Source of the DNA: Hyphomonadaceae bacterium | GTDB taxonomy: Bacteria; Pseudomonadota; Alphaproteobacteria; Caulobacterales; Hyphomonadaceae | DNA: 64,000 bases | Reading direction: 5' to 3' | NCBI GenBank assembly: GCA_947474455.1 | Contig: CANJIL010000003.1 | Location: 62,001 to 126,000, forward strand | Program-made: the position numbers and the translations under genes | Notes under the pieces: generated by a model | What the model saw: only the letters and a program-made list of their open reading frames with translations | What the model was told of the DNA's origin: nothing | Database searches by the model: none | Shown here: piece after piece, positions 44,766 to 54,682 of the stretch | How positions within the stretch are numbered: the stretch's first letter is position 1 | Layout: the number at the start of each line of letters is the position of its first letter

Positions 44766-46877
44766 TCAAACCATATTCAGACAGATGTCATAGAGATCTT
44801 TCGCCGCCTGGATCATGCGGGAAGCAGCAGCATAGGCCTGCTGGTAGGTCGTCATCTTCACCAGCTCTTCGTCGAGGTTGACGCCCTCTTCGCTCATCCG
44901 GCGTTCCTGGACTTCGCTGCGCACGGACTCAGCAGCGGCCCGCGCGCCCTCGAGCGCCTCGGCGCGCACGCCCGCATGGCCCGCAAGCCGTGCGGCATAG
45001 TCCGAGATCGACGTCACCTGACCTGTCAGGCCGCCTGCGCTGGCGAAAGTCCGCGACTTGGTTCCCGCGGCTTCCAGCGTAAGCGCCCCGCGCCCGTCGC
45101 CAGGCGATAGTACACGCGTGCCCGCGGCGGCGCCCGCCAGATCGGCCTGCGCTGCCGCCAGAAGATTCGGATTGGCGACAATATCCGCTCGGATCGAGTT
45201 GCTGCGCGCCCGCTCCATCGGGATCTGCTCACCAAGCCCGAAGAGCTCCGACATTGACAGTCCCGTGTCGCCACGAATGGTCGAGTCCTGCAACACGTCG
45301 ATGCTGCCGATACTATTGTTGGTGGGCGTCAGCGACAGCCGGCCATTCGCGTCCAGCGTTGCCGTTCCATAACCCTGCAGAGCGGCGTTCAGCTGGTTGC
45401 GCAGCGTCCCGAGCGACGTTCCCGCCGTCACATGGAAGTCGAACGTGCGGGTGATGGCGCCGTCCTGGTCACGCAAGGCAAAGGTGAGATCGCCATCGCT
45501 GAGGCCGTGGTCATCCGTCGCGGAAAGCCCGGTCGCGTAAGTTTGCGGACTGCCATGCGAAACAAGATCGTTGAGGCCAAACGTGTGCGAGAAGCCGCGT
45601 CCCGCACGCAACGCAGGGTTGCTCGGATCATCCGTGATAACGACACCGGTGTTCGGCGCGTCCGCCCGGATCTCCATGACGCCATTGGCGAAGCTGATTG
45701 AACCATCTCCGCCCATCGCGCCATCGAGCGCCGCCTGCAGCGCGCCGATTGAATTGCCGAAGCTCGTGACATTCGCCTGATCGTCCAGGATCTCACCGTT
45801 GTCGAAGTCGATGTGGAAGTTGCGCACCACATTGCCAGCATCGTCGACAATGCCGACATGCGTTACGCCCGAGAAATTCAGCTGGTCGCTGTCGAGCAGT
45901 CCCGTATTGCGACCGGTCATCGCGCCCGGCGCAGGAACACTGCTGGCGGCATTGTGTGCGGCGTTTAGCGCTTCGGCGGCGCCGGCTACGAACTCGCCGA
46001 ACGCCAGTTGGAGGTTCACCAGCTCCTTGTCGCGCGCGCGCAGCAATCCCTTCAGCTCGCCACCGGAAATGTGCGTCTCCAACGGCGTTTCAGTCGTCGA
46101 GCGCGGCGCAACCATCACGATGCCCGGATAGGGCTCGCCGTTCGTGCTTGAGTCCAAACCAAGGGTCGCGGCGTCGAGGTCGACCAGCAACATGCCGTCC
46201 GTCGTCCGCAGCTCCACGCCGCCCAGCGGACGCGTCTGCAGGCGAATGTCGACGATTTCCGACAGCCGGTCGATCATGCGCTGCTGTTCGGTTTCCGCCT
46301 CGCTGGCCGAGGCGCCCGAAATGGTCGAACGCTGGATCGACTGGTTGAGCTTGGCGATCCCCGACATCAGCGAGTTGGCCTCGTCCATCGACGACACAAC
46401 GCGGGAATGTGCTTCATCCCGAAGCGCCTGCAGCTCTTCGGCCGTCGTATCCAGCTGGGCCAGCAACGTCGTGAGGTCCGACAGCGTCGAGGACCGCCGC
46501 AGAGCCGACGCCGGGTCGACCGCCAGCGCGCCAAAGCTCGCGAACACCGGATCCAGGGTCGCAAACACGGTGGACGAGTCCGACGGATCCCCCAGCAGAC
46601 CCTGCGCCCGGTCCATGAACTGTGAGAGAATGTCAGCCGACGCCACATCCGCCGCGCCGCGCATCTCGGCCGCCGCCAGATAGGCGTTGGCGACGCGCGT
46701 CACTTCGATCTCGACGCCCGTCAGCCCGCCCGAGGCCTGACGCGAAATGAACTGAACATCGAGGCGCGAATAACCGACCGTGTTGACGTTCGCAACGTTC
46801 GTCGACGTCGCCTTCAGCGCTTGCTGGTTCGCCGCCAGCGCCGATAGGCCAGTCGCCATGATGTTGCTGATCGACAC
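44766..46877 (-). CDS. flgK: Flagellar hook-associated protein FlgK
   Basis: HAP1, the first junction protein between hook and filament, exported by the flagellar type III system. I start at the GTG at 46877, preceded by GGAGATG, giving 703 residues. The track's 46916 start adds an unlikely leader. The N-terminus 'MATGLSALAANQQALKATST' plus 'NVANVNTVGYSRLDVQF' is the conserved flagellar rod/hook D0 motif; the C-terminus 'LVKMTTYQQAYAAASRMIQA' and 'DLYDICLNMV' is also typical. A sigma54-type promoter candidate lies about 195 bases upstream. Confidence 0.95.
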   Translation of the reverse strand: MSISNIMATGLSALAANQQALKATSTNVANVNTVGYSRLDVQFISRQASGGLTGVEIEVTRVANAYLAAAEMRGAADVASADILSQFMDRAQGLLGDPSDSSTVFATLDPVFASFGALAVDPASALRRSSTLSDLTTLLAQLDTTAEELQALRDEAHSRVVSSMDEANSLMSGIAKLNQSIQRSTISGASASEAETEQQRMIDRLSEIVDIRLQTRPLGGVELRTTDGMLLVDLDAATLGLDSSTNGEPYPGIVMVAPRSTTETPLETHISGGELKGLLRARDKELVNLQLAFGEFVAGAAEALNAAHNAASSVPAPGAMTGRNTGLLDSDQLNFSGVTHVGIVDDAGNVVRNFHIDFDNGEILDDQANVTSFGNSIGALQAALDGAMGGDGSISFANGVMEIRADAPNTGVVITDDPSNPALRAGRGFSHTFGLNDLVSHGSPQTYATGLSATDDHGLSDGDLTFALRDQDGAITRTFDFHVTAGTSLGTLRNQLNAALQGYGTATLDANGRLSLTPTNNSIGSIDVLQDSTIRGDTGLSMSELFGLGEQIPMERARSNSIRADIVANPNLLAAAQADLAGAAAGTRVLSPGDGRGALTLEAAGTKSRTFASAGGLTGQVTSISDYAARLAGHAGVRAEALEGARAAAESVRSEVQERRMSEEGVNLDEELVKMTTYQQAYAAASRMIQAAKDLYDICLNMV

Positions 46878-47071
46878 GATCGCATCTCCATCGATGACCC
46901 TGCAGATCTTGCCCACTACCCGTGTAGCTAGGCGCGATCTGCCGGGCCGCTCTCAGCGGTCAGCCTCTGCCGGCATCGTTCCATCTTTCTGAATACATTC
47001 GCGAAAATCTCGCGACGGGGGCTTCTGCCCCGATCGGTCCAGCACGCTGGCCGCAACGTTGCCGTTAACCA

Positions 47072-47087
47072 CGCAAGTTGCGGGCCA
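47072..47087 (-). promoter_or_regulatory. Candidate sigma54 promoter for flgK-flgL
   Basis: On the minus strand TGGCCCGCAACTTGCG fits the consensus TGGCAYG-N4-TTGCW with exact spacing between the GG and GC and two mismatches. It points towards flgK, which starts about 195 bases downstream. A TTAACCAC octamer (7/8 of the CtrA octamer TTAACCAT) lies immediately beside it at 47065-47072. Confidence 0.55.
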
Positions 47088-47201
47088 GTCTGGATTTGCA
47101 GCCAGCCCGGACCTTGTCGGAAAACTTTGCGGCTGCCTGTAGCCACCCGCCTCCGCCCTGCGAATACCCCCCTGAAAGCCACGCGCTGGAGCGATGATGC
47201 A

Positions 47202-47528
47202 GTGACCACGCGGACAGGAACAGGCGGACTGCTCTTGCGCTTTGGCGCGCTCGCCGCCGCATTCGCCTTCAATGCCTGCTCAGGCGAAGCCTCCGCTTAA
47301 ACCTCCGTGGTCGAGCTGTTCCAGAGCCAGGGCTGCTCATCATGCCCACCCGCCACCGAGCACATCCTCGCGCTGGCTGACCGGCCAGACCTCCTCGTCC
47401 TCAGCACCGCCCTCGGCGCCTGTATCGGCTCGCGCGCCCTGCGCTGGTAATCGCCCGGCGCCCGGCAACATCTTCCCACCCGTACAGCGACTCTTGCCGC
47501 ATCAGGGCCCCCAGACCCGCCCGCGTTA
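47202..47528 (+). pseudogene. DUF1223 secreted thioredoxin-like protein remnant
   Basis: From a GTG at 47202 a signal-like sequence ('LRFGALAAAFAFNACSGEAS') runs into a stop at 47298-47300. In the same frame the next residues are 'VVELFQSQGCSSCPPATEH' and 'ILALADRPDLLVLST', the characteristic start of DUF1223 proteins with their CxxC motif. Soon after it stops again, and only disjointed pieces follow. Most of the 200-residue domain is missing, so the gene is dead. Confidence 0.7.
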
Positions 47529-47574
47529 ACCAGTGAAATGCGCATTCGCAGGCGCTTTGCGTGGTAAAGATTAC

Positions 47575-47590
47575 TGGCTCGGCGGTTGCA
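47575..47590 (+). promoter_or_regulatory. Sigma54 promoter for fliK-flgD-flgE
   Basis: TGGCTCGGCGGTTGCA matches TGGCACG-N4-TTGCA at all but one position, with canonical spacing between the -24 GG and -12 GC. It ends 57 bases before the fliK start codon. In Caulobacter hook genes are sigma54 dependent and activated by FlbD, which is encoded further down this same cluster. Confidence 0.75.
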
Positions 47591-47647
47591 GTCCTTTCTC
47601 ACGCTCGGCGCCCGTGATGGGCCCGAGCCGATAGAGCTTGGATCAGC

Positions 47648-48883
47648 GTGACCTCAGCAACCGACTTCAGTCCGATAATTCCTCCGGTGCGGCTCGACTC
47701 CGCCACGCCGAGGGCTGTGTCATCTAAGGAAGAAGGTCCCAGCTTCGCCGACCTGCTCGAGACCGAAACCACCGCTACCGAATCCGGAGAGGATCTAGTC
47801 TCAGCCTATACAGGGCCTCCTGGCGCGCAGCCGGCGCCACCGCCGGCGACGCCCGCTGTCAATTCATCCGAAGCCTTGCTCGCCGGTCTGACGCTGGACG
47901 CACCCGCGACGCAAGCGATCGACGCTGCAACAACAACCGACGCTCCGAGCGTCAACGTTACCGCACCGCTGATTGCGTCGGCCGAAACAGCTGCGCCCGG
48001 CAAAGCCGATGATGAAACCGCCGGCGATGCGACGCCGACCACAGATGGTAGCGTATCTACACCGCCAACTTCCCCGATCTTGGCGGCCCTCACTGCGCCG
48101 GCGCCGGCAACGCCCATCACTTCGCGGCAGACCGCAGCGCCGACGACCGCACCCACGCCGGACGCCGCCCCGCTCTCGGCTCCCGGCGCAGAGCGCGCCG
48201 CCGCTCCCGTGGAAAGCGCCGCAGCTCCCGAAGCAAAGCCGGCGGCCGCCGCCGACGCGCCAAAAGCTCAATCTGCGATCGCCAAGACCGCTACGCATTC
48301 CGCCGAAGCCGCGCCCGATATCAAGACGGACGCCGCACCTTCATCCAACACTTCAACACCCGCCGACACGCTCGCAACGCCACGCAATACCGCCGCCGAC
48401 ACGACACGGACGGTACAAACCAACCCCGCCTTGCAGAACGCGCCCTCCACGACGATCCAAGTCTATCAGCGCATGATCGACCGCATCGATGGCCGGGCCC
48501 AACGCTTCGAGGTTCGCCTCGATCCCGTCGAACTCGGGCGCGTCGATGTCCGGATCGAAGTCGGCGCCGACAAGAAGGTTCACGCCGTTCTCGCCGCCCA
48601 TGACAGTGCCGCCCTCACCGACCTTATGCGCGGCCAGCGCTCCCTTGAACGCGCGCTCGCCGACGCAGGAATCGATCTCGCCGACGGCGGCATCAAGTTC
48701 GAACTGTCAAACGATCCTGGCCGCAACGCGCACAGCAACCAGGGCAATGGCGATGCAGACAGCAACGCCAGCGCCGCCAATGTATGGCGCGGGTTCTCCG
48801 CCACAAACGTCGCCGTCGATGCACAGACCGCCGAGGCCACCCGGTCCTGGCGTTCATCATCCCGCCTCGACCTCGTAGCGTGA
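47648..48883 (+). CDS. fliK: Flagellar hook-length control protein FliK
   Basis: Secreted molecular ruler that switches export from hook to filament proteins. 411 residues starting at a GTG, since no ATG is near. The long middle is low-complexity Ala/Pro/Thr, as usual for FliK. The C-terminal globular domain is recognisable: 'GRAQRFEVRLDPVELGRVDV', 'RIEVGADKKVHAVLAAHDSA' and 'QRSLERALADAGIDL'. It is the first gene of a probable fliK-flgD-flgE operon behind the sigma54 promoter. Confidence 0.92.
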   Translation: MTSATDFSPIIPPVRLDSATPRAVSSKEEGPSFADLLETETTATESGEDLVSAYTGPPGAQPAPPPATPAVNSSEALLAGLTLDAPATQAIDAATTTDAPSVNVTAPLIASAETAAPGKADDETAGDATPTTDGSVSTPPTSPILAALTAPAPATPITSRQTAAPTTAPTPDAAPLSAPGAERAAAPVESAAAPEAKPAAAADAPKAQSAIAKTATHSAEAAPDIKTDAAPSSNTSTPADTLATPRNTAADTTRTVQTNPALQNAPSTTIQVYQRMIDRIDGRAQRFEVRLDPVELGRVDVRIEVGADKKVHAVLAAHDSAALTDLMRGQRSLERALADAGIDLADGGIKFELSNDPGRNAHSNQGNGDADSNASAANVWRGFSATNVAVDAQTAEATRSWRSSSRLDLVA

Positions 48884-48895
48884 AGGAGCTGACAC

Positions 48896-49594
48896 ATGTC
48901 TGATCTCATCTCCTTCGTCCCGCCGCCAGCCACGACCAGCGTCGGCGGCGCCAGCGGCGCGCAGTCCGCTACGACGCTGGCGAACAACTTCGACACGTTT
49001 CTCACCATCCTCACCGCGCAGATCCAGAACCAGGATCCGCTCGAACCGATGGACTCGACGCAGTTCACCGAACAGCTCGTCCAGTTCTCTGGCGTTGAAC
49101 AGCAGATCCGCGTCAACAAACAACTCGAGACGCTGATCGCCGCAACCAACTCCGGCGCGGGCGCCTCGCTGTCAGGCTATCTCGGCCAGAAAGCGGAAAT
49201 CGACGCCGCCAGCGCCCAGTTTAGCGGCGACCCCATCACATGGCGCTACGAACTTCCCGCCCAGGCAAAATCCACGACCATCACGGTCACTGACGCCGCC
49301 GGCAGGGTGCTCTATTCGAAGACGGGCGAGCTCGAAGCCGGCAGTCACGAATTCGTCTGGAACGGCGAACTGAACAAGGGCGGCACAGCCCCAGAGGACC
49401 AGCCCTACTGGATTAGCGTGGTCGCGGAAGACGCCAACAAGAAAGCCATCACGCCCAAGCACTCGCTGGTGACGAAGATCACTGGCGTCGATCTCACCTA
49501 TGGCGAGCCCGCGCTCACAACACCAGCCGGCGTGTTCGCGTTCGCCGACGTGAAGCGATTGATGAACAATGACACGTCGGCGACGACCAACTAG
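48896..49594 (+). CDS. flgD: Flagellar hook assembly scaffold FlgD
   Basis: Temporary cap that promotes polymerisation of hook subunits at the distal end. 232 residues, ATG preceded by AAGGAG, 12 bases after fliK. The N-terminus 'LANNFDTFLTILTAQIQNQD' and 'PLEPMDSTQFTEQLVQFSGV' is the FlgD signature; the C-terminal half carries the FLgD tudor/Ig-like part ('AGRVLYSKTGELEAGSHEF', 'VWNGELNKGGTAPED'). Full length. Confidence 0.95.
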   Translation: MSDLISFVPPPATTSVGGASGAQSATTLANNFDTFLTILTAQIQNQDPLEPMDSTQFTEQLVQFSGVEQQIRVNKQLETLIAATNSGAGASLSGYLGQKAEIDAASAQFSGDPITWRYELPAQAKSTTITVTDAAGRVLYSKTGELEAGSHEFVWNGELNKGGTAPEDQPYWISVVAEDANKKAITPKHSLVTKITGVDLTYGEPALTTPAGVFAFADVKRLMNNDTSATTN

Positions 49595-49706
49595 CGCCGG
49601 CGACGACCTGATATCCCGGCGCAGAAGCGCGCCGTCTGGCCGCATAAGCGGCCCACCAACCCAACAGTATTGAACCCTGCCCGCAGGTTTTCTGGGAGCT
49701 TCGACC

Positions 49707-51083
49707 ATGAGTATCAACTCCGCCATGCTCGCCGGCGCGTCCGGCATGCGCGCCAACTCGAGCGCGCTCGCCGCGATTTCGGACAACATCGCGAACGTCA
49801 ACACGGTCGGCTACAAGCGGCTGCGCAACGACTTCGTCTCGCTGCTCAACTCCCAGAACTCCCAGACGACCTACACCGCCGGCGGCGTGATGGCGCACTC
49901 TGCGCCACTGATGAGCGAACAAGGCTCGGCCATCGCCTCCTCCGTCGCGACGCACCTCGCTGTTTCAGGCAACGGCTTCTTCGTCGTTCGCGGACGCAGC
50001 GACGACGCAACGTCTAGCGATCCATACTACTACACCCGCGCCGGCCAGTTCACGGCGGATTCGGACGGCTATCTGCAGAACACGGCCGGCCATTACCTGC
50101 AGGGCTGGCCCGTGAACTCGACCGGCCAGGTCACGGCGAACCCGACAGACCTCAACGGCCTCGAGCCTATCCGCGTCTCCGGCATCGCCGGCGGCGCCGA
50201 GGCGACGGCCCGCCTGTCGCTCTCCGCCAACCTGCAATCCTCGCAGGCCGTTTCGGCTGCCGTGACGAACAACACGTACGACCCCGCGGACGGCGCGAAC
50301 AACATGGCGTCCGGCGCCGTGACGCCTGACTTCCAGATTCCCATCCAGGTCTATGACAGCCAGGGCGGCCTGCACACGCTGACCATGTCGTTCCTGAAGG
50401 CGGGCCCGAACCAATGGCACGCCGAGGTTCACCTGCCGGCGGGCGACGTGTCGCCGGGCGGCGGGACGCTGGTCAACGGCCAGCTCGCCACCGGCATCGT
50501 CGCCTTCACGCCGTTCGGCCAGCTGGACACAACCACATCCACCTTGCCGCTGACCTTGTCCATCGGCGAAGCAGGAACGGGCGCAGGCCCCGAATGGGCC
50601 AACACGCTGGGCCTTGCCGCGCAAACCATCGCGCTCGACGTGGGCGGACCCGGCGCGCCCGGCGGCCTCACGAACTACGATTCACCGTCCGTGCTCGGCA
50701 CATCGCAGATCGATGGCACGCCTTTCGGCTCGCTCGCTTCGGTCGACGTTGACGACGATGGCTTCGTCACCGCTATCTTCACCAACGGCCTCACTCGCCG
50801 TATCTACCAGGTCCCGCTTGCGACGTTCGGCAACGTCGATGGGCTGATCCCCGAGCACGGCGGCGTCTATCGTCTGGGACCGGGCGCTGGCGCCCTGTCC
50901 ATGCGCGGCGCTGGCATCGGCGGCGCAGGAACGGTGAAGTCGCGTGCGCTCGAATCCTCGACCGTCGATCTCGCGGAAGAGTTCTCCAGTCTGATCATGA
51001 CCCAGCGCGCCTATTCCGCGTCTTCAAAAATCATCACGACCGCCGACGAAATGCTGGACGAGCTGATCAGGCTGAAACGATAG
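49707..51083 (+). CDS. flgE: Flagellar hook protein FlgE
   Basis: Structural subunit of the hook. 458 residues with the conserved D0 motif 'SALAAISDNIANVNTVGYKR' at the N-terminus and 'VDLAEEFSSLIMTQRAYSAS' / 'KIITTADEMLDELIRLKR' at the C-terminus. Internal segments ('PIQVYDSQGGLHTLTMSFLK') match the FlgE D1/D2 region. It follows flgD after 112 bases; either the same transcript or an additional promoter could express it. As in Caulobacter, sciP comes next. Confidence 0.95.
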   Translation: MSINSAMLAGASGMRANSSALAAISDNIANVNTVGYKRLRNDFVSLLNSQNSQTTYTAGGVMAHSAPLMSEQGSAIASSVATHLAVSGNGFFVVRGRSDDATSSDPYYYTRAGQFTADSDGYLQNTAGHYLQGWPVNSTGQVTANPTDLNGLEPIRVSGIAGGAEATARLSLSANLQSSQAVSAAVTNNTYDPADGANNMASGAVTPDFQIPIQVYDSQGGLHTLTMSFLKAGPNQWHAEVHLPAGDVSPGGGTLVNGQLATGIVAFTPFGQLDTTTSTLPLTLSIGEAGTGAGPEWANTLGLAAQTIALDVGGPGAPGGLTNYDSPSVLGTSQIDGTPFGSLASVDVDDDGFVTAIFTNGLTRRIYQVPLATFGNVDGLIPEHGGVYRLGPGAGALSMRGAGIGGAGTVKSRALESSTVDLAEEFSSLIMTQRAYSASSKIITTADEMLDELIRLKR

Positions 51084-51343
51084 TTGAGTAGGAACCAGCG
51101 AGCGGTGATCGCGCGGACACACACGCGGATCTGGGCGGCGCAGAATGCGTCGGGCTCCACGGCGCCTGTCGCCGCTCGCTTCGTACCGCTCGTTCGCCGT
51201 GTTTCGGAATGGTATCTCGCCTCCACCCATTTGCGTGAAAATTTCGCGATCATTTCCCGAAAAGCGTCCCCTGGACCTGAGCGTCACCTTAGGACCCGCT
51301 GCGTATGGTCTCTCTACAGACTGAGCAGCAAACGGAGATTTCC

Positions 51344-51604
51344 ATGCTGAGCCAAAGCGCGGCCGTCGTGGGCCCGGACGGACGTCATATCACCCTGACG
51401 GATCTTCCCGCGCCCGGGATTCAACGCTGGGTCACCCGCCGCAAGGCGGAAGTCGTGGCCGCTGTGCGCGGCGGGCTCCTGTCCGCTGATGACGCGTGCG
51501 AACGCTACGAACTCTCGAAAGAAGAGTTCGGTGGCTGGGAGCGCCTCTACGAGCGTCACGGCGTCAAGGGTCTGCGGACCACGCGACTGCAGAACTACCG
51601 CTAA
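51344..51604 (+). CDS. sciP: CtrA inhibitor SciP (DUF1153)
   Basis: Small cytoplasmic helix-turn-helix protein that binds CtrA and blocks transcription of CtrA targets early in the cell cycle in Caulobacter. I start at the ATG at 51344, behind CGGAGA, giving 86 residues. The near-diagnostic core is 'RWVTRRKAEVVAAVRGGLLS', 'ADDACERYELSKEEFGGWE' and the closing 'GLRTTRLQNYR'. Position between flgE and fliF is the same as in Caulobacter crescentus, which strengthens the call and the lineage assignment. Confidence 0.94.
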   Translation: MLSQSAAVVGPDGRHITLTDLPAPGIQRWVTRRKAEVVAAVRGGLLSADDACERYELSKEEFGGWERLYERHGVKGLRTTRLQNYR

Positions 51605-51661
51605 ATGATCTCCGCAGCGCCGTTCCGGGCAACGGGGAGGGACGGCGCGCGGACTGACATC

Positions 51662-51709
51662 TTAAGCTTTCGCTAACGATATCGTTCGCGCTCCTTAAGA
51701 CCACGTTTA
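51662..51709 (+). promoter_or_regulatory. Two CtrA-like boxes upstream of fliF
   Basis: TTAA-N7-CTAA at 51662-51676 and TTAA-N7-TTTA at 51695-51709 each differ by one base from the CtrA consensus TTAA-N7-TTAA, and are 33 bases apart, two to three helical turns. They lie 65-110 bases before the fliF start. In Caulobacter the fliF operon is a class II, CtrA-controlled operon. Confidence 0.6.
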
Positions 51710-51773
51710 CCCCGCACTGGGAATTTCCTGCCTAGTCGCAAATCGCGGCGCAGGCAGATTTTTCCGGGCGCTC

Positions 51774-53555
51774 ATGGCCGATCCAAAAACTGACGAGTCC
51801 AAAGGTCTGGTGTCGCAACTCGCGCGCTCGGGCCGGATGCGAATCGCCGCGGCGCTCGTCGTTGTGGCGCTCGTTGGCGGCGGCCTTGGCGTCATCATGC
51901 TGCGCGGCGAGTCCGGCGGTAAGAAACTTCTTTTCTCGGGCCTCGACCTCGAAGAGGCCTCCGAAATCACCAACAAGCTCGATACGGCAGGCGTCGCCTA
52001 CTCCCTCGAAGGCGGCGGTTCGGCCGTGTTCGTGGACGCCGCCAAGGTCGAAGACGCGCGGATGATGCTGTCCGAACAGGGCCTGCCGACGCGCGGCTCC
52101 ATCGGCTGGGAGATTTTCGACAAGTCCGACGCGCTGGGCGAAACCCAGTTCGTCCTCAACATCAAGCAGCTTCGCGCCATGGAAGGCGAGCTGGAGCGCA
52201 CGATCTCGGCCTACGACATGGTCCAGTCCGCCCGTGTCCACCTCTCGGTGCCGGACCGCGCGCTTTTTCAGAAAACCTCGGAAAAGCCAAAGGCGTCGGT
52301 CGTCCTGAAGGTCACCGGCAACATGATGTCGCCGGAAAAGATCCGGGCGATCCGCAATATCGTGGCCTCGCAGGTCCCTGGCCTGGCCGTGAGCGCTGTC
52401 ACCGTGTCGTCCACCGACGGCCGGCTCCTGGCCGCCGCCACCGACGAAAACGACCCCACCGGCGCCAGCACTGGCGGAGGAACCTCGTCCGACGAACGCC
52501 GCTCTACCCTTGAAGAAAGCTATCGCAAGAAGGTTCTCGACGTGATCGAGAACATTGCCGGCCCCGGCGCAGCGAAAGTCACCGTCTCGATCGAGGCGGA
52601 CTTCAACAAGGTCACGCAAAGCTCCGAAACCTACAATCCCGACAGCCGCGTCGTCCGCTCGGAGACCACCGTCGAAGACAGCTCCAGCAGCCAGGATGCG
52701 GCTCCCGGCGATGAAACCACCGTCGCCAACAACGTCCCGACCGGCGCTGAACCTGTGGCCGCGCCCCAGCCCAAGAGCCAGTCCAGCTCCAGCCGCAACG
52801 AATCCACCGTCAACTACGAGATCGACAAGACGCTCCGCACCGAAATCCTGGAAGGCGGCAAGATCCAGCGCCTCTCGGTGGCTGTCGCCGTCGATCACAT
52901 GCGCGTCTCCGGCGCCGAAGGCCAGCCCGCGACATGGCAGCCGCGCCCGCAGGAAGAGATCGATCGCATCACCGCGTTGGTCAAATCCGCCGTCCTGTTC
53001 AACCAGGAACGCGGCGACGTCGTCACGGTCGAAAGCGCCGCCTTTGCCCGACCCGACACGTCGCTTGATGGCGGTACGGCCCCTGGCGCGTTTGACCTCG
53101 ACAAGTTCGACCTTCTCCACATCGGCGAGATCGTCGCCCTGCTCCTCACCGCGCTGGCCCTGGTCTTCTTCGTACTTCGCCCGCTGATCGGCGGCCTGCT
53201 TGCGAAGCCCGAGCCGTCCACCCTGCCCGCCGACATCCTCGCGCTCAAAGGCGCCAAGCGCGCCAAGGCGATCGCGGCCCACCAGGCCGCGCAGGTCGCG
53301 GCGCTCAGCCACCCGCAGAACGACGCCGAACAGGATATGGCGCGCATCGCCAGCATGTCTGAAGGCCGCGTTGTGGGCTTCGATACGGCCATGCCCGACC
53401 GCCTCGACGCCGGCATCGACGTCGCCCGCATCTCCGGCCAGGTGAAGGCATCCTCGATCAAGAAGATCTCGGAAGTCGTCGTCAGCCACCCCGACGAGTC
53501 CGTCGGCATCATCCGCTCATGGCTTGCTGAAGAAGTTCCGGAGCGCGCCGCATGA
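51774..53555 (+). CDS. fliF: Flagellar MS-ring protein FliF
   Basis: Forms the membrane-embedded MS ring on which the basal body is built. 593 residues: first transmembrane helix at about 25-45 ('[20 protein letters not shown]'), ring-building motifs ('[20 protein letters not shown]', '[20 protein letters not shown]'), a variable periplasmic loop rich in Ser, second helix near 450 ('[20 protein letters not shown]') and a cytoplasmic tail ('[15 protein letters not shown]') that binds FliG. Its stop overlaps the fliG start by four bases. Full length and intact. Confidence 0.97.
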   Translation: MADPKTDESKGLVSQLARSGRMRIAAALVVVALVGGGLGVIMLRGESGGKKLLFSGLDLEEASEITNKLDTAGVAYSLEGGGSAVFVDAAKVEDARMMLSEQGLPTRGSIGWEIFDKSDALGETQFVLNIKQLRAMEGELERTISAYDMVQSARVHLSVPDRALFQKTSEKPKASVVLKVTGNMMSPEKIRAIRNIVASQVPGLAVSAVTVSSTDGRLLAAATDENDPTGASTGGGTSSDERRSTLEESYRKKVLDVIENIAGPGAAKVTVSIEADFNKVTQSSETYNPDSRVVRSETTVEDSSSSQDAAPGDETTVANNVPTGAEPVAAPQPKSQSSSSRNESTVNYEIDKTLRTEILEGGKIQRLSVAVAVDHMRVSGAEGQPATWQPRPQEEIDRITALVKSAVLFNQERGDVVTVESAAFARPDTSLDGGTAPGAFDLDKFDLLHIGEIVALLLTALALVFFVLRPLIGGLLAKPEPSTLPADILALKGAKRAKAIAAHQAAQVAALSHPQNDAEQDMARIASMSEGRVVGFDTAMPDRLDAGIDVARISGQVKASSIKKISEVVVSHPDESVGIIRSWLAEEVPERAA

Positions 53556-54682
53556 GCAAGGCAGCCGCCGCGTTGAAACCGCCCGAAGGGCAACGGGAAG
53601 CGCCCGCGCCCCAGTCGCCTGCTGGCCTCTCGCGCGAGGACACGTCCAACGACACGCAGCGCCGCATCAATGAAATCGTGATGGCCGTGAAGTCCTTGCA
53701 CGGCTCCGAGAAGGCGGCGATCCTGCTTCTGTCGCTCGGCGAAGACGCGAAGCCCATCTGGGACCGCCTCGACGACGAGGAACTGCGAGAGATTTCCTCC
53801 GCGATGTCGAACCTCGGCCCGGTAAAGGCCGAAATGGTCGAGTATTTGATCAAGGATTTCGTCAATCGCCTGTCCGGCTCCGGCGCCGTCACCGGCTCCT
53901 ACGAACAGACCCATCGCCTCCTGCTGCAATTCCTGCCGGCCGAGAAGGCCGACAGCCTCATGGAAGAACTGCGCGGCCCCGCCGGCCGCACCATGTGGGA
54001 CAAGCTGGGCAATGTGAACGAGCAGGTGCTCGCGAACTACCTCAAGAACGAATATCCGCAGACCGTTTCGGTCATCCTCTCCAAGATCAAGTCCGACCAT
54101 TCCGCCCGCGTGCTCACCGCCCTTCCGCCGGAATTCGCGCTCGAAGTCATCCAGCGCATGCTGCGCATGGAACCCGTCCAGCGCGATATTCTCGAAAAGA
54201 TCGAGTCAACGCTGCGCACCGAATTCATGACCAACCTCGCACGCACATCCAAGCGCGACAGCCACGAGCAGATGGCCGCGATCTTCAACAATTTCGACCG
54301 CCAGACCGAAGGCCGCTTCATCGCCCTGCTGGAGGACAAGAACAAGGAATCGGCCGACCGCATCCGCTCGCTGATGTTCGTGTTCGAGGATCTCGCCAAG
54401 CTCGATCCGGGCGGCATCCAGACGCTGCTGCGTAATATCGACAAGGACAAGCTCGGCCTCGCCCTCAAGGGCGCGAACGAGGAGATGCGCAATCTCTTCA
54501 TGTCCAACATGTCCGAACGCGCCGCGAAGATCATGCGCGACGACATGGCCGCGATGGGCCCCGTCAAGCTCAAGGACGTTGAATCGGCGCAGCAGGAAAT
54601 GGTCGTCGTCGCCAAGGCGCTCGCCGACCGCGGCGAGATCATGCTCGCCGAAAGCGGCGGCCAGGACGAGCTGATCTACTGA
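53552..54682 (+). CDS. fliG: Flagellar motor switch protein FliG
   Basis: Rotor protein that receives torque from the stators and sets rotation direction. 376 residues. After an extra Pro/Ala-rich N-terminus of about 45 residues, the domains are standard: '[20 protein letters not shown]', the middle '[19 protein letters not shown]' then '[20 protein letters not shown]' (EHPQ-type motif with Tyr), and the C-terminal torque helix '[20 protein letters not shown]'. It is translationally coupled to fliF and to fliH. Confidence 0.97.
   Translation: MSKAAAALKPPEGQREAPAPQSPAGLSREDTSNDTQRRINEIVMAVKSLHGSEKAAILLLSLGEDAKPIWDRLDDEELREISSAMSNLGPVKAEMVEYLIKDFVNRLSGSGAVTGSYEQTHRLLLQFLPAEKADSLMEELRGPAGRTMWDKLGNVNEQVLANYLKNEYPQTVSVILSKIKSDHSARVLTALPPEFALEVIQRMLRMEPVQRDILEKIESTLRTEFMTNLARTSKRDSHEQMAAIFNNFDRQTEGRFIALLEDKNKESADRIRSLMFVFEDLAKLDPGGIQTLLRNIDKDKLGLALKGANEEMRNLFMSNMSERAAKIMRDDMAAMGPVKLKDVESAQQEMVVVAKALADRGEIMLAESGGQDELIY

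Noticed and set aside
49640-49660. Sigma54-like sequence upstream of flgE (TGGCCGCATAAGCGG)
   Set aside because: The -12 GC spacing is wrong and TTGC is missing, so it does not qualify as a promoter element.
51732-53489. 585-residue minus-strand ORF antisense to fliF
   Set aside because: Long antisense ORFs are expected in GC-rich coding DNA. The plus strand here encodes unmistakable FliF and the minus ORF has no family motif.
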